Shown: positions 23,569 through 33,351 of the stretch, piece by piece
Layout: each line of letters begins with the position of its first letter
Position numbering within the stretch: the stretch's first letter is position 1
The notes under the pieces: model-generated
The model's input: only the letters and a program-made list of their open reading frames with translations
Databases searched by the model: none
What the model was told of the DNA's origin: nothing
Position numbers and translations under genes: made by a program
Assembly (NCBI GenBank): GCA_902793125.1
Contig: CADBCC010000006.1
Span: 22,912 to 86,911, forward strand
From: an uncultured Ruminococcus sp.
Lineage (GTDB): Bacteria; Bacillota; Clostridia; Oscillospirales; Acutalibacteraceae
Reading direction: 5' to 3'
Length of the DNA stretch: 64,000 nt

Positions 23569-24933
23569 ATGAAAATGATTTTCGACGTAAATGATAAGCC
23601 GAAATTCTCGCAGCTTATTGTGTTCGCTTTCCAACAGCTGCTCGCAATTATGGCTGCTACAATTGCGGTACCGATGATTGTCGGCCACGGAATGAGCACA
23701 TCAGCCGCTTTATTCGGAGCGGGTGTAGGAACTTTGGTTTACGTTGCTTTTACAAAAGCTAAAAGCCCTGTATTCTTAGGTTCTTCTTTCGCGTTCTTAG
23801 GCTCGATGGCCGCGGCGTTCGGCGGCGGTGTTGCCGTGGGACTCGGATTTTTAGGACTTATTATCGGCGCGGTTTTCGCAGGTCTTGTATATGTAGTGAT
23901 CGCGATTATCGTAAAAGCGGTAGGCGTTAAGTGGATAAGCAAAATTATGCCCGCCGTTGTAATCGGACCTACAGTTGCTATTATCGGACTTTCTTTAGCG
24001 GGCAACGCTATCGGCGATCTCGGCGCTACAGCCGACAAATTCGCGGCGGCTTCTTCGCCTTTAACTCAGTACGCTTCTATTCTCTGCGGTCTTGTTACAT
24101 TAGCGGTAACAATGCTCTGCTCCGTTTACGGTAAGAAAATGGGAAGGCTTATTCCGTTTATTATCGGTATTTTAGCGGGCTACGCTACAGCTTCGCTGCT
24201 GTACGTAATCGGAACCCTTACAGGTCACGACAGCATTAAAGTTATCGACTATTCCGCGCTTACAAAGTTATTTGAAAATATCACAATCAACAGCTTCGTA
24301 GCTTTACCTGATTTTACATTCTTAAAGGCGTTCGGAGCTTTCGGCTCGCTTTCGCCCGCTTATATCGGAACAATCGCGGTTGCGTTTGTTCCCGTAGCGT
24401 TCGTTGTTTTTGCCGAGCATATTGCCGACCATAAAAACCTTTCTTCAATTATTGAGAAAGACTTGCTTGAGGATCCCGGCCTTTCGAGAACTCTCCTCGG
24501 TGACGGTGTAGGTTCAATGGTAGGCGCTTTATTCGGCGGATGTCCCAATACAACATACGGCGAGTCTGTAGGATGTGTAGCTATTACAAAGAACGCTTCC
24601 GTAGCGACTATTATCTGCACAGCGATTGAGGCTATTGTTATTTCCTTTATTGCTCCTTTCGTAGCTTTTCTTTCAACAATCCCCGCTTGCGTAATGGGCG
24701 GCGTATGTATCGCGCTTTACGGATTTATCGCGGTATCAGGTCTTAAAATGCTCCAGAAAGTTGACCTTGACGATAACCGAAACCTCTTTACCGCTTCGGT
24801 TATTCTTATCGCAGGTGTCGGCGGAATGGTTGTTAACTTCGGTAACGTTACGGTTACGGAAGTTGCCTGCGCGCTTATCCTCGGTATCTTAACCAACATT
24901 ATGTTAGGCAGAAAGAAAAAAGAAGATAAGTAA
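23569..24933 (+). CDS. uraA: Uracil permease, NCS2 family
   Basis: A 454-residue membrane protein of about 14 segments that imports uracil with protons. It opens with KFSQLIVFAFQQLLAIMAATIAVPMIV and carries the substrate-site region FVVFAEHIADHKNLS and the GDGVGSMVGALFGGCPNTTYGE signature typical of UraA/PyrP. The start is ATG 23569 directly behind AAGGAGG. Divergent from upp, giving an import-and-salvage pair. Transcription ends in or near the inverted-repeat element at 24940. Confidence 0.93.
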   Translation: MKMIFDVNDKPKFSQLIVFAFQQLLAIMAATIAVPMIVGHGMSTSAALFGAGVGTLVYVAFTKAKSPVFLGSSFAFLGSMAAAFGGGVAVGLGFLGLIIGAVFAGLVYVVIAIIVKAVGVKWISKIMPAVVIGPTVAIIGLSLAGNAIGDLGATADKFAAASSPLTQYASILCGLVTLAVTMLCSVYGKKMGRLIPFIIGILAGYATASLLYVIGTLTGHDSIKVIDYSALTKLFENITINSFVALPDFTFLKAFGAFGSLSPAYIGTIAVAFVPVAFVVFAEHIADHKNLSSIIEKDLLEDPGLSRTLLGDGVGSMVGALFGGCPNTTYGESVGCVAITKNASVATIICTAIEAIVISFIAPFVAFLSTIPACVMGGVCIALYGFIAVSGLKMLQKVDLDDNRNLFTASVILIAGVGGMVVNFGNVTVTEVACALILGILTNIMLGRKKKEDK

Positions 24934-24939
24934 ATTACA

Positions 24940-25125
24940 AATTAACAATTAATAATTAACAGTTATGGTCGAGAAGATAGCTTGATAGATTATCAAAGTT
25001 ATTTTCCCGACCATATTAATTTGCGAGTTGAGCTTACATAGCAAAAATTCGGTCGGGTGACAAAAGGTAAGCTCATTTACCATTCTGTCCGCCCGACCGA
25101 AACTGTTAATTGCTAATTGTTAATT
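24940..25125. repeat. MITE-like element with 25-base terminal inverted repeats
   Basis: Ends at 24940-24964 and 25101-25125 are reverse complements with two mismatches (AATTAACAATTAATAATTAAC type). Inside are two further hairpins: GGTCG...CGACC (about 24967-25012) and GGTCGGG...CCCGACC (about 25051-25098). No ORF. The right end contains the stop codon of mecA (25120-25122), so insertion reached the gene's end. It probably also terminates both convergent genes. Confidence 0.65.
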
Positions 25126-25668
25126 AAAATACTTTCCTAATATTTTTATGTTTCCTAAATCTTTGCCGTTCTCGGCAATCCTCGCGCAGGCTGGTTTCGA
25201 GCAAACGTAGGCGTCGGAAAACTCCCCTAAAGCCGACATAAGATTAAGTGATAACGGAAGAGTTTCTATAATAAGGTAATATTTCCCATCGCAAAAATAA
25301 ATTGTTCCGTTAGCAGCGGGGAATTTTTTAATCGCGACGCTTGCCTGTATCAAAGCTTCAACATCATAAAAAATACAGACGCAGCTTTTATCGCTCTTTT
25401 TTATTTTATAAACTTTACGGCTGTGCTTTTCGGTAAGGGTTAGAAGAATAAGACATCCGCTTTTGTGCGGAAGCGCCTCAACAAACATCCGCTTGTTGTT
25501 TACGCTGAGGCCTGTTTTTGTGCAGGCTAATTTCAGAAGTCTGCTGAGTATCCGCCTCGAGTGGGGGTCGGAAAAGCCGAGGGTGTCGTATTCAAGCGAA
25601 AAGTCTTTCATATCGTCGCAGCCTAAAATTATCATAACCTTGCCGGAGTCAATCTGTTCAATCGTCAT
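25120..25668 (-). CDS. mecA: Adaptor protein MecA
   Basis: A 182-residue adaptor that delivers substrates to the ClpCP protease. It has an N-terminal substrate-recognition segment with MTIEQIDSGKVMIILG, a linker near LLKLACTKTGL, and a C-terminal ClpC-binding domain (about 90-182) with FYDVEALIQASV and GTIYFCDGKYYLII. It is shorter than Bacillus MecA (about 218) but of normal length for Clostridia. ATG 25668 follows AGGTGAT. Its stop codon lies in the terminal repeat of the adjacent element, so the last residues may have been altered by insertion. Confidence 0.85.
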   Translation of the reverse strand: MTIEQIDSGKVMIILGCDDMKDFSLEYDTLGFSDPHSRRILSRLLKLACTKTGLSVNNKRMFVEALPHKSGCLILLTLTEKHSRKVYKIKKSDKSCVCIFYDVEALIQASVAIKKFPAANGTIYFCDGKYYLIIETLPLSLNLMSALGEFSDAYVCSKPACARIAENGKDLGNIKILGKYFN

Positions 25669-25775
25669 CAGTATCACCTGTTTACATAATATGTGAGGCG
25701 GGCTCGTTTTGCAAGTGATTATTACTGGAAACTAAATTTTTCCTGAAATAAATAAGCTTTTTTGGTTTTTTTCTA

Positions 25776-25805
25776 TTGCACATAATTACTTTTTTGTGTT
25801 AGAAT
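25776..25805 (+). promoter_or_regulatory. Promoter of the GH13 gene
   Basis: TTGCAC (25776-25781), 18-base spacer, TAGAAT (25800-25805). Confidence 0.5.
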
Positions 25806-25857
25806 AAAAAAAGAAAGCCCGCGCTTTTACAGAAATATAAAAACAGGAGATGATTTT

Positions 25858-27393
25858 ATGCCTAAATGGTTAAAAGACGCGATTTTTTACGAAATATATC
25901 CGCAGAGTTTTTATGACTCAAACGGTGACGGAATAGGTGATATAAGGGGTATTATCGAAAAAATCGACTATGTAAAACAGCTCGGCTGCAACGCTATATG
26001 GCTGAATCCTGTTTACGATTCTCCGTTTAAGGACGCAGGTTACGACGTAAGAAACTATAAAAAAATCGCCCCGCGTTACGGAACCAACGAGGATATGGCG
26101 GAACTTATCCAGGTTGTGCATAAAAAGAAAATGCGTATTATAATGGACCTTGTTCCCGGCCATACAAGCGATACCCACCCTTGGTTCAAGCAGGCTAAAC
26201 AGGCGAAAAAAAATAAATTCTCCAACCGTTATATTTTTACGGACTGCGTCTGGAACGCTCCGCCCGAGTATCGTATGATGTGCGGACTTTGCGAGCGCGA
26301 CGGAAACTATATGGTAAATTATTTCAGCAGCCAGCCCGCCCTTAACTACGGCTTTGCCGAAATTACCGATTCGAAGTGGCAGCTTCCCGTTGACCATCCC
26401 GACTGCCTGGCAACCGTTAACGCGCTAAAAGATATTATGAAATTCTGGCTTGACCAGGGCGCCGATGGATTCAGGGTTGATATGGCGGATTCTCTCGTTA
26501 AGAATGACGAAACAAAGGAAGCTACCGCGGCTATCTGGGCGGAAATAAGAAAAATGCTCGATTCCGAATACCCCGAGGCTGCGCTTGTAGCTGAGTGGTG
26601 CAACCCTCCCGCGGCGATAAATAAAGGCGGTTTCCATTGCGACTTCTACCTTGACCATATAGGAAACGGCTACAACGCTTTGTTCAGAGGCGGAAGCTGG
26701 GGAGATAAGGCTTTCTTTAATAAAAACGGCGAGGGTAATATAAGGACTTTTATTGACGAGTATCTTCCCGCTTATAACGAGACTAAAGAAAACGGATTTA
26801 TAAGCCTGATTACTTGTAACCACGATACTCCGCGAATGACAGCCTACCTCGACGAGGACGCGATTAAAATCGCTTACGCTACTATTTTTACATTACCCGG
26901 AGTGCCTTTCCTGTACTACGGCGACGAAATAGGAATGCGTTATCTTAAAGACTTAACAAGCGTTGAGGGCGGTTACAGCCGCACAGGCTCGCGTTCTCCG
27001 ATGCAATGGAATAAGAATAAAAACTTCGGATTCTCAAAAAGCGATACTACCTATATTCCCGTTGACAGCGACGAAAAAGCGCCGACCGTTGAAAATCAGC
27101 GCCGTAAAAAGGGAAGTATTTATAAGGTTGTAAAGGATATAATCAAACTCAGAAAGAAGAATAAAGAGTTTTCCGCGGACGGAGATTTCGAGGTGCTCTA
27201 CGCCGAAGAAAACAGCTTCCCGTTTGTATATAAACGCGGTAATTTTGTTGTCTTCGTAAATCCGCTCGACAGACTTGTGGACGTAAGATTTGATTACGAA
27301 ATAAAATCCGAGGTTTATAAGATAGGCGATTATGTTCAGTCGTGGGAGAAAATGGCTTTAAGCCCCCAGAGCTTTGTAATTGTCGAGATTTAA
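25858..27393 (+). CDS. GH13 alpha-amylase family glucosidase
   Basis: A 511-residue cytoplasmic enzyme without signal peptide. GH13 regions in order: DAIFYEIYPQSFYDSNGDGIGD (N-terminus), DLVPGHTS (region I), GFRVDMAD with nucleophile Asp (region II), ALVAEW with acid/base Glu (region III), and NHDTPR with the transition-state Asp (region IV); a beta-sandwich C domain follows from about residue 420. It is closest in layout to oligo-1,6-glucosidases and alpha-glucosidases, which degrade imported malto- or isomalto-oligosaccharides; trehalose-type activity cannot be excluded. The starch theme continues in the next gene. Confidence 0.88.
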   Translation: MPKWLKDAIFYEIYPQSFYDSNGDGIGDIRGIIEKIDYVKQLGCNAIWLNPVYDSPFKDAGYDVRNYKKIAPRYGTNEDMAELIQVVHKKKMRIIMDLVPGHTSDTHPWFKQAKQAKKNKFSNRYIFTDCVWNAPPEYRMMCGLCERDGNYMVNYFSSQPALNYGFAEITDSKWQLPVDHPDCLATVNALKDIMKFWLDQGADGFRVDMADSLVKNDETKEATAAIWAEIRKMLDSEYPEAALVAEWCNPPAAINKGGFHCDFYLDHIGNGYNALFRGGSWGDKAFFNKNGEGNIRTFIDEYLPAYNETKENGFISLITCNHDTPRMTAYLDEDAIKIAYATIFTLPGVPFLYYGDEIGMRYLKDLTSVEGGYSRTGSRSPMQWNKNKNFGFSKSDTTYIPVDSDEKAPTVENQRRKKGSIYKVVKDIIKLRKKNKEFSADGDFEVLYAEENSFPFVYKRGNFVVFVNPLDRLVDVRFDYEIKSEVYKIGDYVQSWEKMALSPQSFVIVEI

Positions 27394-27413
27394 ATATTCA
27401 GATATAAAAATGA

Positions 27414-27432
27414 CCTGCTCAATTTGAGCAGG
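27414..27432. terminator. Terminator between the GH13 and CotH genes
   Basis: Eight-base stem CCTGCTCA / TGAGCAGG with a short loop and a downstream T run. Confidence 0.75.
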
Positions 27433-27452
27433 CCATATTTTTTGCCGAAATC

Positions 27453-30080
27453 TCAGCTGAAGCTGTTAATTATCTTTGCCGCGTACATCTGAATTAATGT
27501 AGCGTCGCGGATAGAAATCTTCCGGTCGAAGTTTGTATCGGCGTAAATTTTTTGCTTATCGTTCATTTGCGCGGTTTGGATAAGATATTTCTGAATATAG
27601 GTTGTATCGGAAATATTAATTTTTCCGTCGCAGTTCGCGTCGCCGATAACTGAATTGTCAGAGTAGCTTTCGGACTCGAACGAGTAAACAATTTTCGTTC
27701 CGTAGTCAGTAGCTAATTCGGTTGTATGGTACAGAAGGTTGTTTTCGCTTACGGCTATATCGTCGGTCTGGGCGTAGTTGATGCCGTCGTTAAAAATTAT
27801 ATTCGCGTAGCTTTTATCGAAAACAGCTTTGTAAATATCCGTGCCGTCGGCGGTTTTTCCGATGTACTGAGCGGGCTCTCCGGGCCATGTCGCTTTCGGG
27901 GTTTTGCTCGTCCATACGTAGAAATTAACCTGTTCCCAGTTGCGTGTATTTTTAAAGAAAACGGTGTAGTTGTCGTCCGGGCTATCCTGTTCTTCATAAC
28001 GGGCTACTGTAAATGTATTGTTTTTAAAAGTGATAACCGCTGTTGTATCGCTGTCGGGTTTGAATCCCGCGTTGGAATGGTTGCCGGCGGGGGAGATAAA
28101 CTCGGAGTTTTCAAAGTCGGCTTCGTAGTAATTTCCGCTTTCGTCAATTACCTTGAACGAATAATTTGTGCCTGCTTCAAAAGTTTTGATAATTGTGTAA
28201 GAGCCGTCCGCTGTTTTGTAAAGCTTGTTTTCCGCCGCGGTAACGCCCCAGCCGCCGAAGCCTGTTCCGGTTAAATAATATGACTTGCCGTCTTCGCCGG
28301 AATCTGTCGGATTGGGAGAATCGGTCGGTGATTCTTTAATAAGCTGTGAAGTCATCCAGTCAGCTCTCGCTTGCGTCCAGTCTTTAAGATAGCTTAACTC
28401 GCCGCTGTAATCGCTTGTGTAGTTTTTATTAAGGCCTGATCTGTAGCGTGAACATACCCACATAAAATCCCACATAACATAGTTGTTATAGCTTGCCTTC
28501 GAAATTGCCGAAGCGTATTCACCGATACTTTTAAGCTTTCCTTCGGAAGCTGATGTTCCGAGCAGCACGTTAATTTTCGGAACAAATCTGTCTTTCCAGA
28601 TTTGCGCGCAGAGCTGTTCGAAGTTTTTGCCGTCGGAAGCGGTTCCTTTAAGGTTGAACGCCTGTCCAAGCGGATTTACGGTAGTTATTCTTTTGTTGTA
28701 GGTATAGGTCGCTTTTCTTGTAACCCAGCCTTTAATGTTACAAGTGGACTCGGTGCATCCGTCGCGTATACAGTCAACCGCGCCGAGGTCGGAGTCGCAG
28801 TCCCAGATGGGCGCGGCGTAGAATTTATCTTCCTCGGCGTTATAGGTGAAATATGTGCTGGTGTAGCCGCCGTCACAGTTTTTACCGAAGTCCTGAAGCA
28901 AATACTGAGTCGCAAGACTGTCGAGGTCGCAGATTTTCTCCAAGTCCGCTAAAGTTCCGCCGTAAAGAGCGTTTTCAAATTCCTGGTACTTATTTTTAAT
29001 GTAGTTGTACTGGGTGCTCATACTCTCGTCGGTCTCGTCATATCCGTCTAAATCGGGAGTTTTAAGAACAACGTGATAACCCTTGTCGGTTAAAAACCAG
29101 ACATCATTAGCGTAATTCCATACGTCGACCTCAACGAGGAAGTTGAAACCCGTATCTTTTTTATCCGACTCGTCTTTAAGAGAAACAACGGAATTTTTTC
29201 CGAGTTCAATTTTCTGGCACGCAATGTAGGAACCCCTGTATACTCCGTTAACGAAAAAGTCGATAAAGCTCTGGTCGGGAGCGTAAGGCGAGCCGACTTC
29301 ATTCGCAAGGTCATACATAATTGAGTTTCTGATAAGAGTTGAGTCTTTTGCGTTCGAAACGAACGAGAACTTTTTGCTTGAGGTATGGCCTATAGTGGTC
29401 ATACTGCTGAAGTTAAGGTTAAAAGGTTTTTTGTCGGTATCGCGCCAGTTTGTATTTCCTCTGCCTTTAATTTTTTTAAGGGTAGTATCCAGAACGCTGT
29501 CTCCGCCCGCAATCGCGCAGTCGCTTCCCGCTGCGGAGTTTTCCTTGTTCTGAATAAGGAAAGAGTAGAGGTCGGTATTCTGAATTTCGCCGTTTGCGTC
29601 GGTATAGGAGTTTTTGGTATCGTTAACATAAACCGAGGCTTCGCTGTCGCTTTTGAAAATTTTTAGAGAATAGCTTTTAGAAGCGACGGTTACGTTAATA
29701 CTTTTACCGTTGGTATAGTTTACAAAAGCGCTTGTGTAAGAGGGAATAGCAACTCCGTTTACAACCGCTTCGTCGGGATAGTTGTTGTAAATCTCAACCT
29801 TTGAATCGTCGGCGGTATTCGGCAGGAAAAAGTATCTTACTCCCATTTCCGCGTTGATTCCGCTGTAGGAGTTGTCCCATCTTTGCCACGCCTGAGCGCT
29901 GCTGCCTCCCAATGTTGCGTGAGCGTACAGCGCGCCGTAGTTTTTGTCCGCGAATTTCGGGTACGCGTCGGGGTTGATTAAACTTTCGTTATCATCCGCG
30001 TAAGCCGATACGGCGGTACAGGCAACCAAAAGAATTGCTATAAACATACAAAGAAGTTTTTTTGATAATTTGTATTTCAT
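27453..30080 (-). CDS. Secreted CotH-like protein with CBM26-type module and dockerin
   Basis: An 875-residue exported protein. Signal peptide about 1-30 (ends AYADD); CotH kinase-like domain about 185-560 (KIKGRGNTNWRDTDKKPFNL, LIRNSIMYDLANEVG, and the metal-site stretch IWDCDSDLGAVD); a beta-rich module about 600-700; a CBM26-like starch-binding module about 705-800 (NYTVFFKNTRNWEQVNFYVW, TWPGEPAQYIG); and a C-terminal type I dockerin with two EF-hand repeats (GDANCDGKINISD and ADTNFDRKISIRD). Dockerins plug proteins into cohesin scaffolds, so this should be an amylosome or cellulosome component. What the CotH domain phosphorylates there is unknown. The start is taken at 30080, nine bases after AAAGG. 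Confidence 0.85.
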   Translation of the reverse strand: MKYKLSKKLLCMFIAILLVACTAVSAYADDNESLINPDAYPKFADKNYGALYAHATLGGSSAQAWQRWDNSYSGINAEMGVRYFFLPNTADDSKVEIYNNYPDEAVVNGVAIPSYTSAFVNYTNGKSINVTVASKSYSLKIFKSDSEASVYVNDTKNSYTDANGEIQNTDLYSFLIQNKENSAAGSDCAIAGGDSVLDTTLKKIKGRGNTNWRDTDKKPFNLNFSSMTTIGHTSSKKFSFVSNAKDSTLIRNSIMYDLANEVGSPYAPDQSFIDFFVNGVYRGSYIACQKIELGKNSVVSLKDESDKKDTGFNFLVEVDVWNYANDVWFLTDKGYHVVLKTPDLDGYDETDESMSTQYNYIKNKYQEFENALYGGTLADLEKICDLDSLATQYLLQDFGKNCDGGYTSTYFTYNAEEDKFYAAPIWDCDSDLGAVDCIRDGCTESTCNIKGWVTRKATYTYNKRITTVNPLGQAFNLKGTASDGKNFEQLCAQIWKDRFVPKINVLLGTSASEGKLKSIGEYASAISKASYNNYVMWDFMWVCSRYRSGLNKNYTSDYSGELSYLKDWTQARADWMTSQLIKESPTDSPNPTDSGEDGKSYYLTGTGFGGWGVTAAENKLYKTADGSYTIIKTFEAGTNYSFKVIDESGNYYEADFENSEFISPAGNHSNAGFKPDSDTTAVITFKNNTFTVARYEEQDSPDDNYTVFFKNTRNWEQVNFYVWTSKTPKATWPGEPAQYIGKTADGTDIYKAVFDKSYANIIFNDGINYAQTDDIAVSENNLLYHTTELATDYGTKIVYSFESESYSDNSVIGDANCDGKINISDTTYIQKYLIQTAQMNDKQKIYADTNFDRKISIRDATLIQMYAAKIINSFS

Positions 30081-30225
30081 GTTAATCATCCTTTCTTTAA
30101 CCGGAATGAACTTCTAAATATCCATTTTCATTATACTTTGAAAATCTGAAAAGTTCAATACAAAAACAAAAAGTGTTTGTGAAAATCACAAACACTTTAG
30201 GATGATTTTAGTTTTTAAACGTATT

Positions 30226-31152
30226 TTAGAGCATATTCTTACGTTTAAGAATAAACATAGTTACAATACAGATAATAACCGTAGCTAAGCAGACTATGCT
30301 GAATCCGTGAACGGTTCCCGCGAACGGAAGCCATTTAAGGTTCATTCCGTAAATTCCCGAGATAACCGTCGGTATAGCCATAACCAAAGTAATTGAAGTA
30401 AGGTATTTCATCACGTTGTTAAGGCTGTTGTTCATAACCGCCGAAATAAGCTCTCTTGTAGAGTCGATAATGTTTCGGTAAATGGTAGCCATCTCAATCG
30501 CCTGATTGTTCTCGATTATTGTATCCTCAATCAGCTCTTCGTCCTCGGGGAACTCGTTTATTCGCTGAAGACGAGTAATTACCATGTTATTAGCTCTGAG
30601 CGATGTTGCGAAATATACGAGAGAAGCCTCTAATTCATGCAGCGAGATAATATCGTCATCCTTCGTTTCTTTACCCGCGCGTTCCTCAATTTCGGTACGC
30701 GCTTTGTCTATGTTTCTAAGGTCGTAAAGATAAAGACGCGAGATGCTGTAAAGAATATGGTATACAAACCGCATACGTTTTCTGGTGCTGAAATTACGCA
30801 TTTTAAAGCGGAGATTTTTTTCGAAAATATCCACTTCCTCGCGGCAGACCGTTATTACAGCGTCGGAAGTTACGATAATTCCGAGCGGAATTGTTGTGTA
30901 ATAAGGCTGGTCGTTGCGTATTTCCGTAATCGGAATATCGACAAGAATAAGGGTATAGTTATCCTCAACCTCGATACGCGAGCTCTCCTCGTCGTCAAGC
31001 GCGGCTACAAGGTCGCCGAAATCTATTCCGTAGTGGTCGACAATCTGCTGGTTCTCTTCGGCGTCGGGAGCCGTAAGTTTAATCCATACGTCGGGTTGAA
31101 GTTCGCTTACCTCGTTAAGAATACCTTTTTTAGTTGTATAAATATTCAGCAT
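30226..31152 (-). CDS. CorA-family magnesium transporter
   Basis: A 308-residue divalent cation channel: a large N-terminal cytoplasmic domain and two C-terminal membrane helices (about 250-270 and 283-303) with the selectivity motif GMN in GIYGMNLK. It works as a pentamer importing Mg2+ (or Co2+/Ni2+). The start is ATG 31152, behind GAGGTGG; a GTG three codons earlier is in the ribosome site. Upstream there is no recognisable Mg-sensing leader. A small hairpin lies after its stop (AAGTGTTTGTG / CACAAACACTT at about 30170-30197), which can terminate it. Confidence 0.9.
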   Translation of the reverse strand: MLNIYTTKKGILNEVSELQPDVWIKLTAPDAEENQQIVDHYGIDFGDLVAALDDEESSRIEVEDNYTLILVDIPITEIRNDQPYYTTIPLGIIVTSDAVITVCREEVDIFEKNLRFKMRNFSTRKRMRFVYHILYSISRLYLYDLRNIDKARTEIEERAGKETKDDDIISLHELEASLVYFATSLRANNMVITRLQRINEFPEDEELIEDTIIENNQAIEMATIYRNIIDSTRELISAVMNNSLNNVMKYLTSITLVMAIPTVISGIYGMNLKWLPFAGTVHGFSIVCLATVIICIVTMFILKRKNML

Positions 31153-31354
31153 ATTAACCACCTCGTTTCATATTATTCCATTTAAATTTATTTTACATCA
31201 TTTTTATTATATAATCTATAGTCAAATTTGTTAAAGATACTATTTATTAGAGGGTATTTTTATTGTTTTTTTATGTTTTAGTGAAGCTGAAAAGCAAATT
31301 AACCAAATTTTACCCCTGCCTTTGTTGCAAAACGTAAAATGTAATGACGTTATA

Positions 31355-31383
31355 TTGACATATTTACTGTTTTTACTTATAAT
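31355..31383 (+). promoter_or_regulatory. Consensus promoter of the CapD-like gene
   Basis: TTGACA (31355-31360), 17-base spacer, TATAAT (31378-31383). Confidence 0.8.
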
Positions 31384-31433
31384 TATATAGATATATAAGA
31401 TACATAGGTATGTGAAAAGGGAGGTGGAAGAGT

Positions 31434-33311
31434 ATGAAAAAGATTACGATTCATAAAATCTTTTTAGCGCTTGTAGATGTATTTTTTATAGCGATAAGTA
31501 TGCTTATAACAAATTATATTATGAGCCGTGTGATTCCGAATTACGTAGTAAGCTATAAACAGATTCTGTATATTATTCTGCTTGATTCGCTGTTCTGCAT
31601 TTTAATACTCTACGCTATCGGTTCCTACTCCCGGACCTGGAAGAGTATAGGGTATAAAGATTATCTGTACTGCGCTATAGGAATGTTTGCGGGGCAGTTT
31701 TTATCAATTCTGGTTTTAATGCTGCTTAATAAAAACCCCTCGAAGCTTGTGTTCCTCTCAAACTTTATAATTTCAACTTCGGGAGCCGTGCTGTTCAGGG
31801 CAGTGTTTAAGAAAACCTTTATGTCGGTTTATAAAGCGGGCTCCAATATAAGCAAAAACAAAGTGCGCACGCTTATCATCGGCGCGGGACAAGCCGCTCA
31901 GATGATCATAGACGAACTTTCTTCCGCGAAATATGACGAGGATAATATTTCCGAAAAGTATGAAGTTGTCGGTCTGGTTGATGATGACCGCGGAAAAAGC
32001 AACTCTAAAGTTAAAGGAATCAGAGTACTCGGAAATACTAACGATATTCCGAAAATTGTTTCGTCGGCGAATGTTGAACAGATTATTTTCGCGATACCTT
32101 CCTGCTCTGAGAAGGACAGAAAGCGCATACTTGAGATATGCTCTAAAACAAAGTGTAAAATAAAAGTAATCCCGTTTTTGGGAAATCTTATTTTTGACGA
32201 AGACCATACCGAGCTTATTTCCCAGGCGAAGGATATTAAAATCGAGGACTTGCTCGGAAGAGAGCCGATTAAATTCGATAAGCAGAATATTAAAGAATTT
32301 ATCGGCGGTAAGGTTTGTCTGGTAACCGGCGGAGGCGGTTCAATCGGTTCCGAGCTTGTACGCCAGATTGCGAAATATAAAGCTAAACAGGTTATTATCG
32401 TTGATATTTACGAGAACAACGCCTATGAGGTTCAGCAGGAACTTCTTATGGAATACGGCGATTCGGTAAATATTGTAACCCTTATCGCTTCTATCCGCGA
32501 CTACGAAAAGATGGAAAAAATATTTAAGCAGTACCGCCCGAATATTGTTTTCCACGCCGCTGCGCATAAGCACGTTCCGCTTATGGAGGATGTTCCCGAA
32601 GAAGCGGTTAAAAATAATATTTTCGGCACATTCAACGTAGCGACTTTATCCGAGCTTTATAAAGCCGATAAGTTTGTTATGATTTCCACCGATAAGGCGG
32701 TTAACCCCACAAATGTTATGGGATGTACAAAGCGTGTTTGCGAGATGATTATTCAGTACAAAGCGCAGTTCAGCTCCCATACCGAGTTTGTAACAACCCG
32801 TTTCGGAAATGTTTTAGGTTCCAACGGCTCCGTAATTCCGCTGTTCCGGCGCCAGATTGAAAGCGGAAACCCCGTAACTGTTACACACCCCGATATAATC
32901 AGGTATTTTATGACGATTCCCGAAGCGGTTTCGCTGGTGCTTGAGGCGGGTTCAATGGCGTCCGGCGGAGAGATTTTCGTGCTTGATATGGGCGAACCCG
33001 TTAAGATTGTAACCCTTGCGGAAAATCTTATCCGTATGTACGGAAAAGTTCCTTACGAGGATGTCGAGATTAAATTCACGGGACTTCGTCCGGGAGAAAA
33101 GCTCTACGAAGAACTTTTAATGGACGAGGAAGGTTTGAGAAATACTTCCAATAAAAAGATCTTTATCGGAAACCAGATTGAAATCGATCCCGAAAAACTT
33201 CTTACCCAGCTTGACGAAATCGAAAAATTAGCCGATTCGAACGAAAGCGAAAAAGTGGTTGAAAAGTTAGCCGAGATGGTACCGACTTTTAACCATAAAA
33301 CAAACGTATAA
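31434..33311 (+). CDS. Membrane nucleotide-sugar epimerase/dehydratase, CapD/PglF type
   Basis: A 625-residue protein: four N-terminal membrane helices (about 10-130), a first Rossmann domain (about 140-260; LIIGAGQAAQMI) and a second SDR domain (about 290-590) with VTGGGGSIGSELVRQ and STDKAVNPTNVMGCTKR, where Met replaces the usual catalytic Tyr, as in CapD/FlaA1-like UDP-GlcNAc 4,6-dehydratases. It makes 4-keto-6-deoxy sugars for capsule, exopolysaccharide or glycoprotein. It is a lone gene with its own consensus promoter and terminator, so its pathway partners lie elsewhere. Confidence 0.88.
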   Translation: MKKITIHKIFLALVDVFFIAISMLITNYIMSRVIPNYVVSYKQILYIILLDSLFCILILYAIGSYSRTWKSIGYKDYLYCAIGMFAGQFLSILVLMLLNKNPSKLVFLSNFIISTSGAVLFRAVFKKTFMSVYKAGSNISKNKVRTLIIGAGQAAQMIIDELSSAKYDEDNISEKYEVVGLVDDDRGKSNSKVKGIRVLGNTNDIPKIVSSANVEQIIFAIPSCSEKDRKRILEICSKTKCKIKVIPFLGNLIFDEDHTELISQAKDIKIEDLLGREPIKFDKQNIKEFIGGKVCLVTGGGGSIGSELVRQIAKYKAKQVIIVDIYENNAYEVQQELLMEYGDSVNIVTLIASIRDYEKMEKIFKQYRPNIVFHAAAHKHVPLMEDVPEEAVKNNIFGTFNVATLSELYKADKFVMISTDKAVNPTNVMGCTKRVCEMIIQYKAQFSSHTEFVTTRFGNVLGSNGSVIPLFRRQIESGNPVTVTHPDIIRYFMTIPEAVSLVLEAGSMASGGEIFVLDMGEPVKIVTLAENLIRMYGKVPYEDVEIKFTGLRPGEKLYEELLMDEEGLRNTSNKKIFIGNQIEIDPEKLLTQLDEIEKLADSNESEKVVEKLAEMVPTFNHKTNV

Positions 33312-33320
33312 ATACTAAAG

Positions 33321-33346
33321 AAGGGATACTCAAACGAGTATCCCTT
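33321..33346. terminator. Bidirectional terminator after the CapD-like gene
   Basis: Perfect 11-base stem AAGGGATACTC / GAGTATCCCTT, four-base loop. Confidence 0.85.
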
Positions 33347-33351
33347 TAAAA

